7,294 bases of DNA, from assembly GCA_045595605.1 (NCBI GenBank), contig JAZOAS010000083.1:1-7294 (forward strand), in the 5' to 3' direction. Under the pieces are notes generated by a model that was not told the DNA's origin, did no database searches, and saw only the letters and a program-made list of their open reading frames with translations. Below are positions 5,887 through 7,294 of the stretch, in pieces. This DNA is from SIG480 sp045595605. GTDB taxonomy: Bacteria > Bacillota > Clostridia > Oscillospirales > JAAYXM01. Made by a program: the position numbers and the translations under genes. Within the stretch, counting starts at the first letter, position 1, and each line of letters opens with the position of its first letter.

Positions 5887-6321
5887 GTGCAGGGGATAGG
5901 TTCATGGATTGCCGGGATATGCTCGGCGTCTCTTATAGTGGCGGTAGTTTCGTCCGTCGCACCGAAAAACAGCGCAGGCAGGGTATGCATAATGATGGGA
6001 AGCGTAATGGTGATAGTCGCGCTTCTCTCGCCGATTTTTGATATCAGTGGGAGAAGCCTTCTTGATATAGGGAGTGATTATCGGCGCGAAATCGAAAAGA
6101 AGATAGAAGAAACCGAAAAAGTAAAAAATGATATCATAGAAAGTGAGCTTTCTTCATATGTATTGAATAAAGCGGGCGCAAAAGAAGAAAACTGTAAAGT
6201 TTATTTAAGTGTGGAAAACGGTGCTGTGGTATCCGCAGATGTTGTGAGTTCAGACGCGAGCGCCAAAGCGCGCGTACGCGAGGTTTTGGAGGAAGAGTTT
6301 AAAATTGAGGTAGAAGGATGA
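5887..6321 (+). CDS. spoIIIAF: Stage III sporulation protein AF, GTG start
   Basis: This 144-residue protein has two N-terminal transmembrane helices (about 5-24 and 33-51). They are followed by a charged coiled-coil-like linker (62-88) and a C-terminal ring-building-motif domain (about 85-144, pattern KVYLSVENGAVVSADV then a final helix and strand). In the family this domain faces the space between mother cell and forespore and belongs to the ring-forming part of the channel. The segment LLSPIFDI (46-53) after helix 2 is typical. B. subtilis SpoIIIAF is longer (about 206), so the soluble domain here is compact. The GTG at 5887 is the only sensible start: it touches the spoIIIAE stop, and the nearby ATG is out of frame. 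GGGGGTGG (5874-5881) is a weak ribosome binding site, so translation probably relies on coupling. Its stop overlaps spoIIIAG (ATGA). Confidence 0.92.
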   Translation: MQGIGSWIAGICSASLIVAVVSSVAPKNSAGRVCIMMGSVMVIVALLSPIFDISGRSLLDIGSDYRREIEKKIEETEKVKNDIIESELSSYVLNKAGAKEENCKVYLSVENGAVVSADVVSSDASAKARVREVLEEEFKIEVEG

Positions 6322-6839
6322 AAAAGTTTTTAACGGAAAAATCGGCAAAGGTATTTGAAAAATACAAATATATATTTGTAGTGATAATAGTCGGTATGCT
6401 TTTGCTTGTTCTGCCTCAGAATAAGAGCGAAAAGATAAAAAGTAGCGAAATATCGGAAGAAATAGTTGTAGAAAAGTTTGAAGAAAGGATTGAGTCGGCA
6501 CTCTCGAGATGTTATGGAGTAGGGCGTTGTGAGGTCATTCTTTCGATAGAGTCGGGAAGCGAAAAGGTGTATGAAAAAGAAGCCCGCAAAAGTGCGCGGG
6601 AAAACGAAGGCGGGGTGGTTCTGGAGCAGGACAGCGACATAAAACCGAGTATCTTGTCGGAAGGGTCGGGGCGCGAAAGTGCGCTTGTGGTAAAAGAGGT
6701 TTATCCGAAGTTTCGCGGTGCGGTGGTAATATGTGACGGCGCGGAAAAAGCAGAAGTAGAGCGCGCCATAACTGAATCAATAACAGCACTGACGGGACTT
6801 CGGAGCGACAAAATCAGTATAATAAAAATGGAAAAATAG
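6318..6839 (+). CDS. spoIIIAG: Stage III sporulation protein AG, ring-forming channel subunit
   Basis: SpoIIIAG forms a large ring between the two membranes around the forespore, comparable to rings of type II and III secretion systems. The 173 residues comprise a cytoplasmic N-terminus, one transmembrane helix (about 18-34) and a ring-building domain. The first part of the domain is ALSRCYGVGRCEVILSIESG (61-80). A polar insertion (about 83-122) sits where B. subtilis has its beta-triangle. The domain then resumes with VVKEVYPKFRGAVVICDGA (124-142) and ends with the helix and strand TALTGLRSDKISIIKMEK (156-173). B. subtilis SpoIIIAG is longer (229), so linker and insertion are shorter here. 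Cys65, Cys71 and Cys139 would lie outside the cytoplasm. The start overlaps the spoIIIAF stop by 4 bp, with GAGG (6307-6310) and AAGG (6314-6317) as possible ribosome binding sites. Confidence 0.95.
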   Translation: MKKFLTEKSAKVFEKYKYIFVVIIVGMLLLVLPQNKSEKIKSSEISEEIVVEKFEERIESALSRCYGVGRCEVILSIESGSEKVYEKEARKSARENEGGVVLEQDSDIKPSILSEGSGRESALVVKEVYPKFRGAVVICDGAEKAEVERAITESITALTGLRSDKISIIKMEK

Positions 6840-6850
6840 GAGGAAATACA

Positions 6851-7294
6851 GTGAAGCGAAAAGGAACAGTAGCCGCAATAATCGTGCTTTTTATATGTGT
6901 TGCGGTATATCTCAATCTCAATACGACAGAGGTCAAGAGCGACGATGAGCGAATCAGGACGACTCTTGCCGAGGAGAGTGAAGTTAAAGAGGAAACAACC
7001 GAACAAAAAGGTGATGGCTATTTTGAAGAAGCAAGACTTGAGAAGCAGAAGGCGCGTGACAGTGCCATAACAACGCTTAAAGAGGCGGTTAATGAGGAGA
7101 ATATGTCTTCAGAGTCGCGCGACCGCGCGGCAAAGACAATAGAAACAATCTCAAGCGGTGCAATAGCTGAGACGAGAATTGAAACGCTCATAAAAGCAAA
7201 GGGCTTTGAAGATTGCGTAACACTTATAAATGACAAGGGCGTTAATGTAATCGTGAGCGCACCTGAGTCAGGACTGTCAACGGCCGACACAACG
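6851..7294 (+). CDS. spoIIIAH: Stage III sporulation protein AH, GTG start (3' end outside window)
   Basis: SpoIIIAH is the mother-cell protein whose extracellular domain binds forespore SpoIIQ, joining the two halves of the channel; its fold resembles the EscJ/PrgK ring proteins of type III secretion. The reading frame is open from a GTG at 6851 to the window end, 148 residues, against about 218 in B. subtilis. An excellent ribosome binding site AGGAGGA (6838-6844) overlaps the spoIIIAG stop and supports the GTG start. The protein shows a transmembrane helix (about 6-22) and an acidic linker (27-56). The family signature GYFEEARLEKQKARDSAI (56-73) follows, then a helical region, then LIKAKGFEDCVTLINDKGVNV (113-133), which belongs to the ring-building domain. 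No frameshift is seen; only the last part is missing. Confidence 0.95.
   Translation, partial: MKRKGTVAAIIVLFICVAVYLNLNTTEVKSDDERIRTTLAEESEVKEETTEQKGDGYFEEARLEKQKARDSAITTLKEAVNEENMSSESRDRAAKTIETISSGAIAETRIETLIKAKGFEDCVTLINDKGVNVIVSAPESGLSTADTT

Noticed and set aside
6584..6601. GC-rich inverted repeat CCCGC/GCGGG inside spoIIIAG
   Set aside because: The stem is short, is not followed by T residues, and lies in mid-gene, so it is not a credible terminator.

Overview
The window reads as a piece of a chromosome from an endospore-forming Firmicute, most likely of the class Clostridia. The reason is an almost complete spoIIIA operon whose proteins look clostridial in length and motif style. All genes are on the + strand and densely packed, and the window opens inside one gene and closes inside another. 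There is no sign of a mobile element, CRISPR array, tRNA or rRNA.

Region 1 (1-779) holds the 3' two thirds of an MreB/Mbl actin-like gene, followed directly by an intrinsic terminator. No mreC follows, so this is a stand-alone mreB or mbl-type paralogue rather than the head of an mreBCD operon.

Region 2 (about 832-2731) is a two-gene transcription unit. It has an extended -10 promoter, a divergent type I 3-dehydroquinate dehydratase-like protein, a medium-chain dehydrogenase lacking the usual zinc ligands, and a strong terminator built on a perfect 19-nt inverted repeat. The first enzyme keeps the family's Schiff-base lysine and catalytic histidine, but the residues that hold dehydroquinate are changed. 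The pair may therefore act on a different substrate. This is the least explained part of the window and the best candidate for something undescribed.

Region 3 (about 2733-7294) is spoIIIAA-AB-AC-AD-AE-AF-AG-AH, with AH cut by the window end. These genes encode the mother-cell half of the SpoIIIA-SpoIIQ channel that spans the membranes around the forespore after engulfment. SpoIIIAA is the cytoplasmic ATPase. SpoIIIAB to AE are membrane components. SpoIIIAF, AG and AH carry ring-building domains in the intermembrane space, and AH meets forespore SpoIIQ. Genes overlap by 4 bp or are separated by at most 13 nt, as expected for translational coupling. A weak sigma-E-like promoter lies between the terminator and spoIIIAA. 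Two genes, spoIIIAF and spoIIIAH, start with GTG.
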